Of a stretch of 8,615 bases of DNA, positions 1 to 5,537 are shown one piece after another. The DNA is from Phycisphaerae bacterium. Its GTDB lineage: Bacteria; Planctomycetota; Phycisphaerae; Phycisphaerales; SM1A02. Positions within the stretch are counted from its first letter, which is position 1; every line of letters begins with the position of its first letter. The notes beneath the pieces were generated by a model. The model was not told where the DNA came from. It saw only the letters and a program-made list of their open reading frames with translations, and made no database searches. The translations under genes and the position numbers were made by a program. The stretch is taken from assembly GCA_002690755.1 (NCBI GenBank), contig NZFT01000042.1, positions 1 through 8,615 of the forward strand, read 5' to 3'.

Positions 1-8
1 AGCTGATC

Positions 9-563
9 CTAGTCTTCGTCGATCATCTCTGAGACCTCCCTTTCGATCCTCCTCATCGCAGCCTCGTGTCGCTCGACTTCCGCGATCTGGAGGAGATCGG
101 GCACCGGCCGCAGGACGAACGCATGTTCGACGCCACCCATCTCCCCGAGGGCCTCGCCCTTGAAACGGAAGACGCCCGCGATCCCCGCCGCCGTCGCGGC
201 GCGGAGATCCATCTGGCACGTGACGCCGACCGAGGCGAAGTCGAGCCGGACCACACCGTCCTCGACCGTCCGACGGATCGGTGTTCCGGAGAACATCCCC
301 AGGACCGGAATGCTCGCCGTGATCGACGACGGTTCGGTCGACCCGTCGACCGCCAGCTGGATCATCACGGGTCGTGGAAAGGGCTCGACGGGCACCTCGG
401 CCACCCAACGTCCGTCGGGAAGCGACGAGATCGAACTCTTCTCGGTGATCGGGGGTTCGTCCGCGATCGCGGTGGCGAACCGCGTCGAGGCGATGGCCGA
501 CGACTGCGTCGAGATCGCGAACGCCGCCGATGCCAGGACGTTGAACACTGCGGTCGGATTCAT
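9..563 (-). CDS. Putative secreted protein of unknown function
   Basis: I do not recognise this 184-residue protein. Residues 5-17 form a mildly hydrophobic stretch, followed by small residues (Ala-Ile-Ala near 24-26 and 33-34) that could be a signal-peptide cleavage site, but the n-region lacks positive charge, so export is only likely. Residues 51-155 alternate in a beta-strand-like way (GRWVAEV, VMIQLAVDG, VVRLDFASVGV, GVFRFKGE, HAFVLRP). This resembles the small beta-barrel domain that often precedes alpha/beta hydrolases in secreted enzymes, but no hydrolase follows. Residues 158-184 are a charged, probably helical tail ending in acidic residues. A single Cys lies near residue 106. I chose ATG at 563 over the adjacent in-frame GTG at 566 because a GGGAG motif lies 9 nt upstream of the ATG. 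It lies 58 bp after panD and is probably the last gene of that operon. The fold assignment is inference. Confidence 0.7.
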   Translation of the reverse strand: MNPTAVFNVLASAAFAISTQSSAIASTRFATAIADEPPITEKSSISSLPDGRWVAEVPVEPFPRPVMIQLAVDGSTEPSSITASIPVLGMFSGTPIRRTVEDGVVRLDFASVGVTCQMDLRAATAAGIAGVFRFKGEALGEMGGVEHAFVLRPVPDLLQIAEVERHEAAMRRIEREVSEMIDED

Positions 564-599
564 CACCTGCGGCTCCCGGGGCCTGACGATCGATCTCGT

Positions 600-620
600 C
601 CCGCGGAAAACGCCCCGCGG
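600..620 (-). repeat. Inverted/direct repeat in the panD to downstream gene gap
   Basis: Two copies of CCCGCGG (600-606 and 614-620) flank an A-rich heptamer. Because the CCGCGG core is itself palindromic, the RNA can form a 6-bp G/C stem with an 8-nt loop immediately after the panD stop. On the minus strand the loop contains UUUU but no U-tract follows the stem, so it is not a typical intrinsic terminator. It could attenuate or process the transcript between panD and the secreted-protein gene. Function is a guess. Confidence 0.35.
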
Positions 621-621
621 A

Positions 622-993
622 TCAGGCCGAATCGTACCGGATCATCCGATCCACCACGTTGCCGTCGCCGATGATCGCCACCCTGGGACGGTGGGTCTCC
701 ATCTCCTCGACCGTCATGTGGCAGAACGACATCACGAGCACCGTGTTCCCGGGCGCCGTCAGCCGGGCCGCGGCACCGTTGATGCCGATGATGCCCGAGC
801 CGGGCTCCCCCTTGAACACGTAGGTCTCGAAGCGACTGCCGCTGTCGACGTCGCAGACCAGCACCTTCTCGTTGATGCGAAGTCCCGTGGCGTCCAGAAG
901 GTCGGTGTCGATGGTGATCGAACCGACGTAGTCCGGATCGCACTGGGTGACCTTCGCACCGTGGATCTTGGCGAACAGGACCTCCCGCAGCAT
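622..993 (-). CDS. panD: Aspartate 1-decarboxylase (pyruvoyl-dependent)
   Basis: PanD decarboxylates L-aspartate to beta-alanine, which condenses with pantoate to make pantothenate for coenzyme A. It is a cytoplasmic homotetramer. The 123-residue protein has the usual family length and the whole active-site set in register with E. coli PanD: Lys9, His11, Tyr22, the Gly24-Ser25 self-cleavage pair that yields the pyruvoyl group on the new alpha chain, Arg54, Thr57, Tyr58 and Asn72 within NGAAA. The proenzyme should therefore self-process. Some bacteria need a PanZ/PanM helper for this, and none is visible here. The start ATG is 4 bp after the rsfS stop. An AAGGAG ribosome binding site (about 1003-1008) lies inside the last codons of rsfS, so the two are probably translationally coupled. 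No pantothenate gene (panB, panC) accompanies it. Confidence 0.97.
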   Translation of the reverse strand: MLREVLFAKIHGAKVTQCDPDYVGSITIDTDLLDATGLRINEKVLVCDVDSGSRFETYVFKGEPGSGIIGINGAAARLTAPGNTVLVMSFCHMTVEEMETHRPRVAIIGDGNVVDRMIRYDSA

Positions 994-997
994 CTCT

Positions 998-1405
998 TCA
1001 GTCTCCTTGTCTCGACGCGGCGGGGTCGCCGGGCCGTCTCCATTCGACGCTGGTCCCGGACTTCCAGAGCGTCTCGATGTCGTAGTAGAACCGCTGCTCC
1101 GGCTCGAAAAGGTGGATCACCACGTCGACGAAGTCGGCCACCACCCAGGTTCCACCCGAATCCCGGTTCGTCCGGTACGGGGGTTCCCCCCGCTCCTTGC
1201 CGAGATCCTCGAGGGCCTGGGCCACCGACTTCATCTGTCGACTGCTGGTGCCGCTCGCGACCACGATGTAGTCGGAGACCTGGCTCAGCCCCTGGACGTC
1301 GAGCACCTTGACGTCCGAGCATTTCATGTCGGAGCAGATCCGGGCGCACTCGATGGTGAACGCCCGGACCTGTTCGGGATCGCTGTTGGACTTGGTACGG
1401 CTCAA
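998..1405 (-). CDS. rsfS: Ribosomal silencing factor RsfS (Iojap/YbeB family)
   Basis: RsfS binds protein uL14 (L14) on the free 50S subunit and blocks joining of the 30S subunit, which lowers translation when nutrients are short. At 135 residues it is a slightly long family member. An N-terminal helix (9-28) is followed by the family core: DVKVLDVQGLSQVSDYIVV at 31-49, SGTSSRQ at 51-57, then WVVADFVDVVIHLF at 87-100 and EQRFYYDIETLW at 103-114, the signature C-terminal strand-helix region. Residues 115-135 are a polar tail beyond the usual end, and its codons carry the panD ribosome binding site. No ATG or GTG lies upstream of the conserved domain, so the start is taken as TTG at 1403-1405, 4 bp after the hppA stop. 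There is no clear Shine-Dalgarno, which suggests coupling to hppA translation. In many bacteria rsfS sits near nadD or rlmH. The hppA-rsfS-panD arrangement here is different. Confidence 0.95.
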   Translation of the reverse strand: MSRTKSNSDPEQVRAFTIECARICSDMKCSDVKVLDVQGLSQVSDYIVVASGTSSRQMKSVAQALEDLGKERGEPPYRTNRDSGGTWVVADFVDVVIHLFEPEQRFYYDIETLWKSGTSVEWRRPGDPAASRQGD

Positions 1406-1409
1406 CTGA

Positions 1410-3977
1410 TCAAAGCCCGAGCATGTCGGAGATGTTCGGTCCGACCTTGACCACGAGCGCCGCGAAGACCACCGACACCACGCTCACCAGCTTGATGAGG
1501 ATGTTCAGCGCGGGACCGGAGGTGTCCTTGAAGGGGTCGCCCACCGTGTCGCCGACCACGCCGGCCTTGTGGGCGTCCGAACCCTTGCCACCGAACTTGC
1601 CGGTCTCGATGTACTTCTTCGCGTTGTCCCAGGCACCACCGGCGTTCGCCATGAAGATCGCGACCGCGAAGCCGCACACCAGCGTTCCGGCGAGAAGTCC
1701 CATGACCCCGGCGACCCCGAGGATGAGACCGACCACGATCGGTACCGCGACGGCCATCAGAGACGGAAGGACCATCTCCTTCTGAGCGCTGGCGGTGGAG
1801 ATGTTGACGCACGATGCGTAGTCGGGATATTCCTTGCCATCGACATCGAGCTGGTAGGGCCACTTCAGCGGATCTGAGATGTCCTCATCGCTCATCCCGC
1901 TCTTCTTGAATCCGACCCGCATGATCTTGAACTGCCGGCGACACTCGTCGATCATCGCGAATGCCGCGCGTCCGACCGCGTTCATGGTCATCGCACAGAA
2001 GAGGAAGACCAGCATCACGCCGAGGAAGAGGCCCGCGAGGACCTTGGGGTTCATGATCGTCACGTCATAGAACTGGAGCAGCTGCGGAATGGTCGCCAGA
2101 TCCGTCGGGACGATCTCGAAGAAGTAGGTCTTGTTGTTGGACTCCATCGAGAAGAACGTCCCGTCACCCATCACCTGGGCGTTCTTCATCTCCCAGCCGC
2201 CGTTGTTGAAGCCGTCGTAGATCTCGCTGCGATCACGCGAGGCGAGCAGCAGGGCTCCGATCGGGACGGATGATTCCGCGGCGGGATCGCCGTCGATCGC
2301 GAAGACGCCATGGCCTTCGTAGACGAAGGTCTCGGCGGCAACCTGCTCCGGGGTCGAGCCGACGTTGCCGAGCTGGGTCTTGACGGTGATCACGTAGGCC
2401 GCGAGCAGGGCGAGGGCCGTGAGGGCCGCCGATCCGATCGCAAAGCCCTTGCCGGTCGCGGCGGTGGTGTTACCGAGCGAGTCCAGCATGTCGGTTCGTT
2501 CACGAACGTACTGTTCCTGATGGGTCATCTCCGCATTGCCGCCCGCGTTGTCCGCGATCGGACCGTACGCATCGGTCGCAAGCGTGATGCCCAGGGTCGA
2601 GAGCATGCCGACCGCGGCGATGCCGACGCCCAGCACGCCCAGCAGGAACGTGTCGCCGCCGCCTGCGGCGACGAAGGAGATGAGGATCGCGACCACCACC
2701 GTGATCAGCGGAATCCAGGTCGACTTCATGCCTTCGGCGATGCCGGAGATGATGACGGTCGCCGGTCCCATCTGGGCCTGTTCGGAGATCCGCTGGGTCG
2801 GTGCGTGTTCGTAGGAGGTGTACTTCTCGGTACCCCAGGCGATCACCAGCCCCGCGACGAGACCGACCACGATGGCGATCCAGAGTCGCCACCAGACGAC
2901 CCCGGCCAGGGCCATCTCCTCGCTGCCGAGGGCAAACCAGAGCAGACCGGCGGAGCCGAGGACGATCATGGCGGAACTCGCCCAGACGCCACCATGGAGG
3001 CTCTTCAGGAGCTGGGCGAGCGAGGCGTCCTCCTTGGTGCGGACGACGAAGATGGCGAGAATCGAAGCCAGAATGCCGAGGCCTGCGAGCGCCGGCGGAA
3101 CGGTCACCAGACTGAGCGAGGCCACGTCACCGAGGGAGAGCTGGACGGCGGCGGCGGCGGCGAGGGCCATGGCCGCGAGCACCGAGCCGTAGTAGGACTC
3201 GTAGAGGTCGGCACCCATGCCGGCGACGTCACCGACGTTGTCGCCGACGTTGTCCGCGATGGTCGCGGGGTTTCGGGCGTCGTCTTCGGGGATCCCGGCT
3301 TCAACCTTGCCCACGAGGTCGGCGCCGACGTCCGCGGCCTTGGTGAAGATGCCACCACCGACGCGGGCGAACAGGGCCTGCAGGGAGGCACCCATCGCGA
3401 AGCTCAGGGTGACGGTCGTGATGTCGACGAGGCCGCCGGCGAACGAGTCACCGAGGAAGACGTAGAAGATGAAGAACCAGAGCGAGATGTCGAGGAGGGC
3501 GAAGCCGGTGACGCAGAGACCCATGACCGCACCGGCGCGGAAGGCGACGGTGAGGCCCTGGTTGAGCGATTCCTTCGCGGCCGCGGTGGTTCGGGCGGAG
3601 GCGTTGGTCGCCGTCTTCATCCCGAAGTAACCGCAGAGTCCCGACAGCAGACCGGCGACGGCGACGCCACCCACGGTCCAGAAGTCCTGAAGACCGCCTG
3701 CGGCCATCACCACGAGCAACACGAGCAACGCGACGAACACGCCGGTGATGATCCGGTTCTGGCGACCGAGATAGGCCCCCGCTCCGTCCCGGACCGCCTT
3801 GGCGATCCGGATCATCTCGGGGTCACCTTCCGTGTGACTCATCACGGACTTGAAGAAGAGGAGTGCCGCGATCAGCGCCAGTACCGCGCCCACCGGGGCG
3901 AGAAACCAGGCCGGTGCCTCGGTGATCGCCGGCATCGCGGCGAACGTGAATCCTTGGAATGGGATGACTGTGTTCAT
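1410..3977 (-). CDS. hppA: K+-dependent ion-translocating membrane pyrophosphatase
   Basis: This integral membrane enzyme hydrolyses cytosolic pyrophosphate and pumps H+ and/or Na+ out of the cell. Family members have about 16 helices. Catalytic loops are clear: DVGADLVGKVE (216-226), EDDARNPATIADNVGDNVGD (231-250), DAYGPIADNAGG (469-480) and DTVGDPFKDTSGP (810-822). Ala506 and Gly509 in GNTTAATGKG, with GGNAEM at 479-484, are the K+-dependent signature. K+-independent pumps have Lys and Thr there. Asp257 and Glu260 in GADLYESY place the gate glutamate as in Thermotoga Na+-PPase, so Na+ or dual Na+/H+ transport is plausible but not proven. At 855 residues it is longer than typical (about 670-770), mainly from an extra segment near 532-640, between predicted helices 12 and 13. 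The start is ATG 3977, with AAGGA 11 nt upstream. An upstream in-frame start at 4112 would add a low-complexity basic leader and is rejected. It is followed 4 bp later by rsfS. Confidence 0.96.
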   Translation of the reverse strand: MNTVIPFQGFTFAAMPAITEAPAWFLAPVGAVLALIAALLFFKSVMSHTEGDPEMIRIAKAVRDGAGAYLGRQNRIITGVFVALLVLLVVMAAGGLQDFWTVGGVAVAGLLSGLCGYFGMKTATNASARTTAAAKESLNQGLTVAFRAGAVMGLCVTGFALLDISLWFFIFYVFLGDSFAGGLVDITTVTLSFAMGASLQALFARVGGGIFTKAADVGADLVGKVEAGIPEDDARNPATIADNVGDNVGDVAGMGADLYESYYGSVLAAMALAAAAAVQLSLGDVASLSLVTVPPALAGLGILASILAIFVVRTKEDASLAQLLKSLHGGVWASSAMIVLGSAGLLWFALGSEEMALAGVVWWRLWIAIVVGLVAGLVIAWGTEKYTSYEHAPTQRISEQAQMGPATVIISGIAEGMKSTWIPLITVVVAILISFVAAGGGDTFLLGVLGVGIAAVGMLSTLGITLATDAYGPIADNAGGNAEMTHQEQYVRERTDMLDSLGNTTAATGKGFAIGSAALTALALLAAYVITVKTQLGNVGSTPEQVAAETFVYEGHGVFAIDGDPAAESSVPIGALLLASRDRSEIYDGFNNGGWEMKNAQVMGDGTFFSMESNNKTYFFEIVPTDLATIPQLLQFYDVTIMNPKVLAGLFLGVMLVFLFCAMTMNAVGRAAFAMIDECRRQFKIMRVGFKKSGMSDEDISDPLKWPYQLDVDGKEYPDYASCVNISTASAQKEMVLPSLMAVAVPIVVGLILGVAGVMGLLAGTLVCGFAVAIFMANAGGAWDNAKKYIETGKFGGKGSDAHKAGVVGDTVGDPFKDTSGPALNILIKLVSVVSVVFAALVVKVGPNISDMLGL

Positions 3978-4044
3978 CTGGTGCTTGGTCCTTGCTTGGA
4001 TACCGGTCGGGTCGGACGGAAGGGGTGGACGGAAACCTGAGCGG

Positions 4045-4091
4045 TCTGGTGTCGAGCGAAGCCAGATTCCCTGCCGTCGACCACGACGGCA
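4045..4091 (-). repeat. Tandem hairpins in the hppA leader
   Basis: Two adjacent inverted repeats lie 68-114 nt upstream of the hppA start. One is a perfect 8-bp stem (TGCCGTCG 4072-4079 with CGACGGCA 4084-4091, 4-nt loop). The other is a 5-bp stem (TCTGG 4045-4049 with CCAGA 4062-4066, 12-nt loop). Neither is followed by a U-tract on the minus strand. They could be leader structure for hppA or 3' UTR structure of an rpsU-hppA transcript. I could not match them to a known riboswitch class by eye. Confidence 0.4.
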
Positions 4092-4142
4092 ACCACCACG
4101 TGCGACCTCCAAGGGTCGACCCGGTGACTCGGGGGGTTCATC

Positions 4143-4165
4143 GGCGGATCGAGTGATCGATCGCC
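4143..4165 (-). terminator. Hairpin just after rpsU, possible terminator or processing site
   Basis: Starting 27 nt past the rpsU stop, GGCG-ATCG pairs with CGAT-CGCC (8 bp, one bulged base, 6-nt loop). This is strong and compact, as expected of a terminator stem, but no U-tract follows on the minus strand. It may partly separate rpsU from hppA or stabilise the 3' end of the rpsU mRNA. Confidence 0.4.
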
Positions 4166-4191
4166 AATCCCGGAGTCTGCATTCTGGTGAA

Positions 4192-4389
4192 TCAGCGAGG
4201 CGGCATGCCGACGCGGGCCACCCGGGCGACCCGCTTGCGGGCCTCTCGACGGTTTCGCTCGGAGGGCTTCTCGAAGTACTGACGCTTCTTCACGTCCTTC
4301 GTCAGCCCTTCCTTCTCGCAGAGCTTCTTGAATCGACGGAGCATCTGCTCCGCACTCTCGCCACCACGGGCTTTGATTCGAATCGCCAT
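4192..4389 (-). CDS. rpsU: 30S ribosomal protein S21
   Basis: S21 (bS21) is a small basic protein of the 30S platform near the 3' end of 16S rRNA, where it helps initiation by favouring mRNA base pairing with the anti-Shine-Dalgarno. The 65-residue product matches the family across its length: MAIRIKARGGESAEQMLRRF at the N-terminus, RRFKKLCEKEG (18-28) and YFEKPSERNRR (38-48), then a very Arg/Lys-rich tail. It is slightly shorter than the 71-residue E. coli protein. The ATG at 4389 is chosen because it begins the conserved S21 sequence. The frame stays open upstream to 4749, but that part has no family similarity and lies over the predicted promoter. A GGAG sits about 11 nt upstream. The gene is first in the leftward series, 214 bp before hppA. 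The usual rpsU-dnaG-rpoD context of proteobacteria is absent. Confidence 0.95.
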   Translation of the reverse strand: MAIRIKARGGESAEQMLRRFKKLCEKEGLTKDVKKRQYFEKPSERNRREARKRVARVARVGMPPR

Positions 4390-4406
4390 GACCGTCGCTG
4401 CTCCAG

Positions 4407-4421
4407 ACCGCGCAAAGCGGT
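4407..4421 (-). other. Small hairpin beside the rpsU ribosome binding site
   Basis: ACCGC (4407-4411) pairs perfectly with GCGGT (4417-4421) across a 5-nt loop. In the rpsU mRNA this stem ends immediately before the GGAG ribosome binding site. It could modulate initiation, as ribosomal protein leaders often do, but five base pairs is also common by chance in GC-rich DNA. Confidence 0.3.
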
Positions 4422-4441
4422 ATTTCTTGAGGAAACAGAGC

Positions 4442-4470
4442 ATTACAACCAATCCCCGGCCTCGCCGCAA
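4442..4470 (-). promoter_or_regulatory. Candidate sigma-70-type promoter for rpsU
   Basis: On the minus strand the -35 element is TTGCGG (4465-4470) and the -10 element is TGTAAT (4442-4447, five of six consensus bases). They are separated by exactly 17 bp. Transcription would start near 4434, giving a leader of about 45 nt before the rpsU ATG. The -35 keeps only the TTG core. The spacing, position and scarcity of such -10 boxes in this GC-rich DNA support the call. Confidence 0.5.
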
Positions 4471-4472
4471 GG

Positions 4473-4499
4473 GGCAATCCGCATGGATGCGGGATTGCC
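4473..4499. repeat. 27-bp imperfect palindrome abutting the rpsU promoter
   Basis: GGCAATCC-GCAT (4473-4484) is the inverted complement of ATGC-G-GGATTGCC (4487-4499), apart from one extra G at 4491, around a 2-bp centre. That makes 12 matched pairs. It ends 2 bp from the predicted -35 box. No T-tract follows in either direction, so a terminator is unlikely. A regulator binding site upstream of the promoter or a shared divergent operator fits the position. The binding factor is unknown. Confidence 0.5.
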
Positions 4500-4569
4500 T
4501 TCGACTTTCGAAAGGGATCCAAGGCTTTCCGGGCGGCAAACCACGTCGAGGCGCACGTATCACGTCGTC

Positions 4570-4602
4570 TAAGTTCATTTTCAGAAGATACTTACCCGTA
4601 TC
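4570..4602 (+). promoter_or_regulatory. AT-rich patch, possible promoter for the NYN-pdxH unit
   Basis: This is the most AT-rich stretch of the region and lies 120-150 bp upstream of the NYN start. It contains GATACT (4587-4592, four of six -10 consensus bases) without a convincing -35, and a 5-bp inverted repeat GATAC (4587-4591) with GTATC (4598-4602). A promoter for the rightward genes is expected somewhere here. The exact elements are uncertain. Confidence 0.25.
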
Positions 4603-4607
4603 GGCGA

Positions 4608-4736
4608 GTGGCCGTGACCAGCGTCTGGGCCCTTCTCGACCTCCTGAAGGGCGGGCTCGATGAGCCCGGGAAGCGGCGCCCCGATACGCTGGGCCCGTTC
4701 GACACCCTCTCGCAAGGAACACCGTGCCGCTTCTGA
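4608..4736 (+). CDS. Possible 42-residue small protein overlapping the NYN gene start
   Basis: A GTG-initiated frame of 42 codons begins just after the AT-rich patch and ends 13 nt inside the NYN gene (TGA 4734-4736). The predicted product has a hydrophobic helix-like start (VWALLDLLKGG at 6-16) and a Pro/Arg-rich remainder. By my count about 36 of its 42 codons end in G or C, like the real genes here. There is no Shine-Dalgarno before the GTG. If GATACT is the -10 box, the message would be nearly leaderless. Overlap with the next gene would allow translational coupling. I recognise no family. It could equally be a chance frame of GC-rich DNA. Confidence 0.25.
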   Translation: MAVTSVWALLDLLKGGLDEPGKRRPDTLGPFDTLSQGTPCRF

Positions 4737-5512
4737 TCGATGCGTACAACGTCCTTCATGTCGTCGGCGTCCTGCCGCCCGATCTCGCGGGCATCGACCT
4801 CGAAGAACTGGCGATCCTGATCTCGAAAAGCCGTTTTCGAGGCGAGGAAGCGGTGCTGGTCTGCGACGGCGTCACCAAGCCGCATCGAGTCGACGAGACC
4901 GGTCGGGTCCATGTGCGATTCGCGGGACCGGGCGTCACGGCCGACGACCTGATTCTCCGGCTGGTTCGAGGATCCTCGGCACCCCGACGACTCACGGTCG
5001 TGACGAGCGACCGGGAGATCGTCGTGAACGCCCGACGCCGTCGGGCCGCGGTGATCTCTTCCGAGTCCTTTCTCGAGACCCTCGCGTCCGATCGACAGAC
5101 CGGTTCATCGGCCGGAAACACGCCGTCATCGACCTCCTCCAGGCAGGCCACGGATCGAAGGCAGGTCGAACACTGGCTCCGGCTCTTTGGCGTCGACGAG
5201 AAGCTGCTTGATCTCGAATCCGGCGTGGTCGATCCGGCGGCCCCCCCACGGCCGACTCCCGACGCCGCGGACGTGACCACCGGCCCGCCGCCCTCGACGA
5301 CGGCTCCACCGACCCCCGATCGGCCGAACCGAGCGAGACCGACCGACCTGCCCGATCCCGATTCGCCGCCGATCATGAACGCGGAGCATCTCGACGAGAT
5401 TCGGACCGAAGACGTCCGGTCGATCGACATGAATCGCCTGCTCGGAGATTCGGGGGAATCGCCGATCCCGCCGCCCCCCCCGACAGACGAGGCCGATTCG
5501 AATTCCCGATGA
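4724..5512 (+). CDS. NYN-domain (YacP/Rae1-like) predicted endoribonuclease with long C-terminal tail
   Basis: Residues 1-125 match the NYN/PIN-like fold of YacP. B. subtilis Rae1 of this family enters the ribosomal A site and cleaves mRNA. LLIDAYNVL (3-11) supplies Asp6 and Asn9. VLVCDG (45-50) has Asp48, GVTADDLILRLV (70-81) has Asp74/75, and TVVTSDREIV (91-100) has Asp96. These acidic residues would bind the catalytic metal. The tail is odd: residues 126-145 are Ser/Thr-rich, 148-159 (VEHWLRLFGVDE) look helical, 170-216 are Pro-rich and disordered, and 218-242 form a second probable helix (NAEHLDEIRTEDVRSIDMNR) before a polyproline end. Family members are usually near 170 residues. This one has 262. 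Start GTG 4724 has AAGGA 5 nt upstream. Runs of 7 and 8 C lie in the tail at 5241 and 5474. pdxH follows after 25 bp. The nuclease role is inferred from the family. Confidence 0.85.
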   Translation: MPLLIDAYNVLHVVGVLPPDLAGIDLEELAILISKSRFRGEEAVLVCDGVTKPHRVDETGRVHVRFAGPGVTADDLILRLVRGSSAPRRLTVVTSDREIVVNARRRRAAVISSESFLETLASDRQTGSSAGNTPSSTSSRQATDRRQVEHWLRLFGVDEKLLDLESGVVDPAAPPRPTPDAADVTTGPPPSTTAPPTPDRPNRARPTDLPDPDSPPIMNAEHLDEIRTEDVRSIDMNRLLGDSGESPIPPPPPTDEADSNSR

Positions 5513-5537
5513 TGCCCCGCCCCGCACGGAGTCTCCG

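Larger units (their letters stand above)
4390..4723. other. Divergent intergenic region between rpsU and the NYN gene
   Basis: This 334-bp region separates the two divergent transcription units. Reading left to right it holds a small hairpin at the rpsU ribosome binding site, a candidate rpsU promoter, a 27-bp imperfect palindrome, a stretch without recognisable signals (4500-4569), an AT-rich patch (4570-4602), and a possible small ORF that runs into the NYN gene. A perfect 7-bp hairpin (CGGGCTC 4652-4658, CGATGAGCCCG side ending at 4668) lies inside that ORF. No tRNA or other known RNA gene was recognised. Confidence 0.7.

Noticed and set aside
160..1311. A 383-codon plus-strand frame opposite panD and rsfS
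   Set aside because: It spans two well-identified genes in antisense and encodes low-complexity Arg/Pro/Ser sequence.
2310..4040. A 576-codon open frame on the plus strand opposite hppA
   Set aside because: It is the antisense shadow of hppA. The product is dominated by Gly, Asp, Arg, His and Glu with no domain, as expected from GC-rich codons read backwards.
3978..4112. N-terminal extension of hppA to the upstream start at 4112
   Set aside because: The added 45 residues are Arg/Gly/Pro-rich and do not resemble the family's hydrophobic N-terminus. ATG 3977 has its own ribosome binding site.
4143..4165. Fluoride-type or sodium-type riboswitch in front of hppA
   Set aside because: Short similarity such as GGCGAT is not enough. 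I could not match the conserved core of either motif, so only hairpins are reported.
4652..4668. Perfect 7-bp hairpin upstream of the NYN gene as a terminator
   Set aside because: There is no T-tract after it, and it lies inside the possible small ORF. It is noted only as structure.
4390..4749. N-terminal extension of rpsU in the open upstream frame
   Set aside because: S21 proteins start at the equivalent of ATG 4389. The upstream frame covers the likely promoter and palindrome and has no family similarity.
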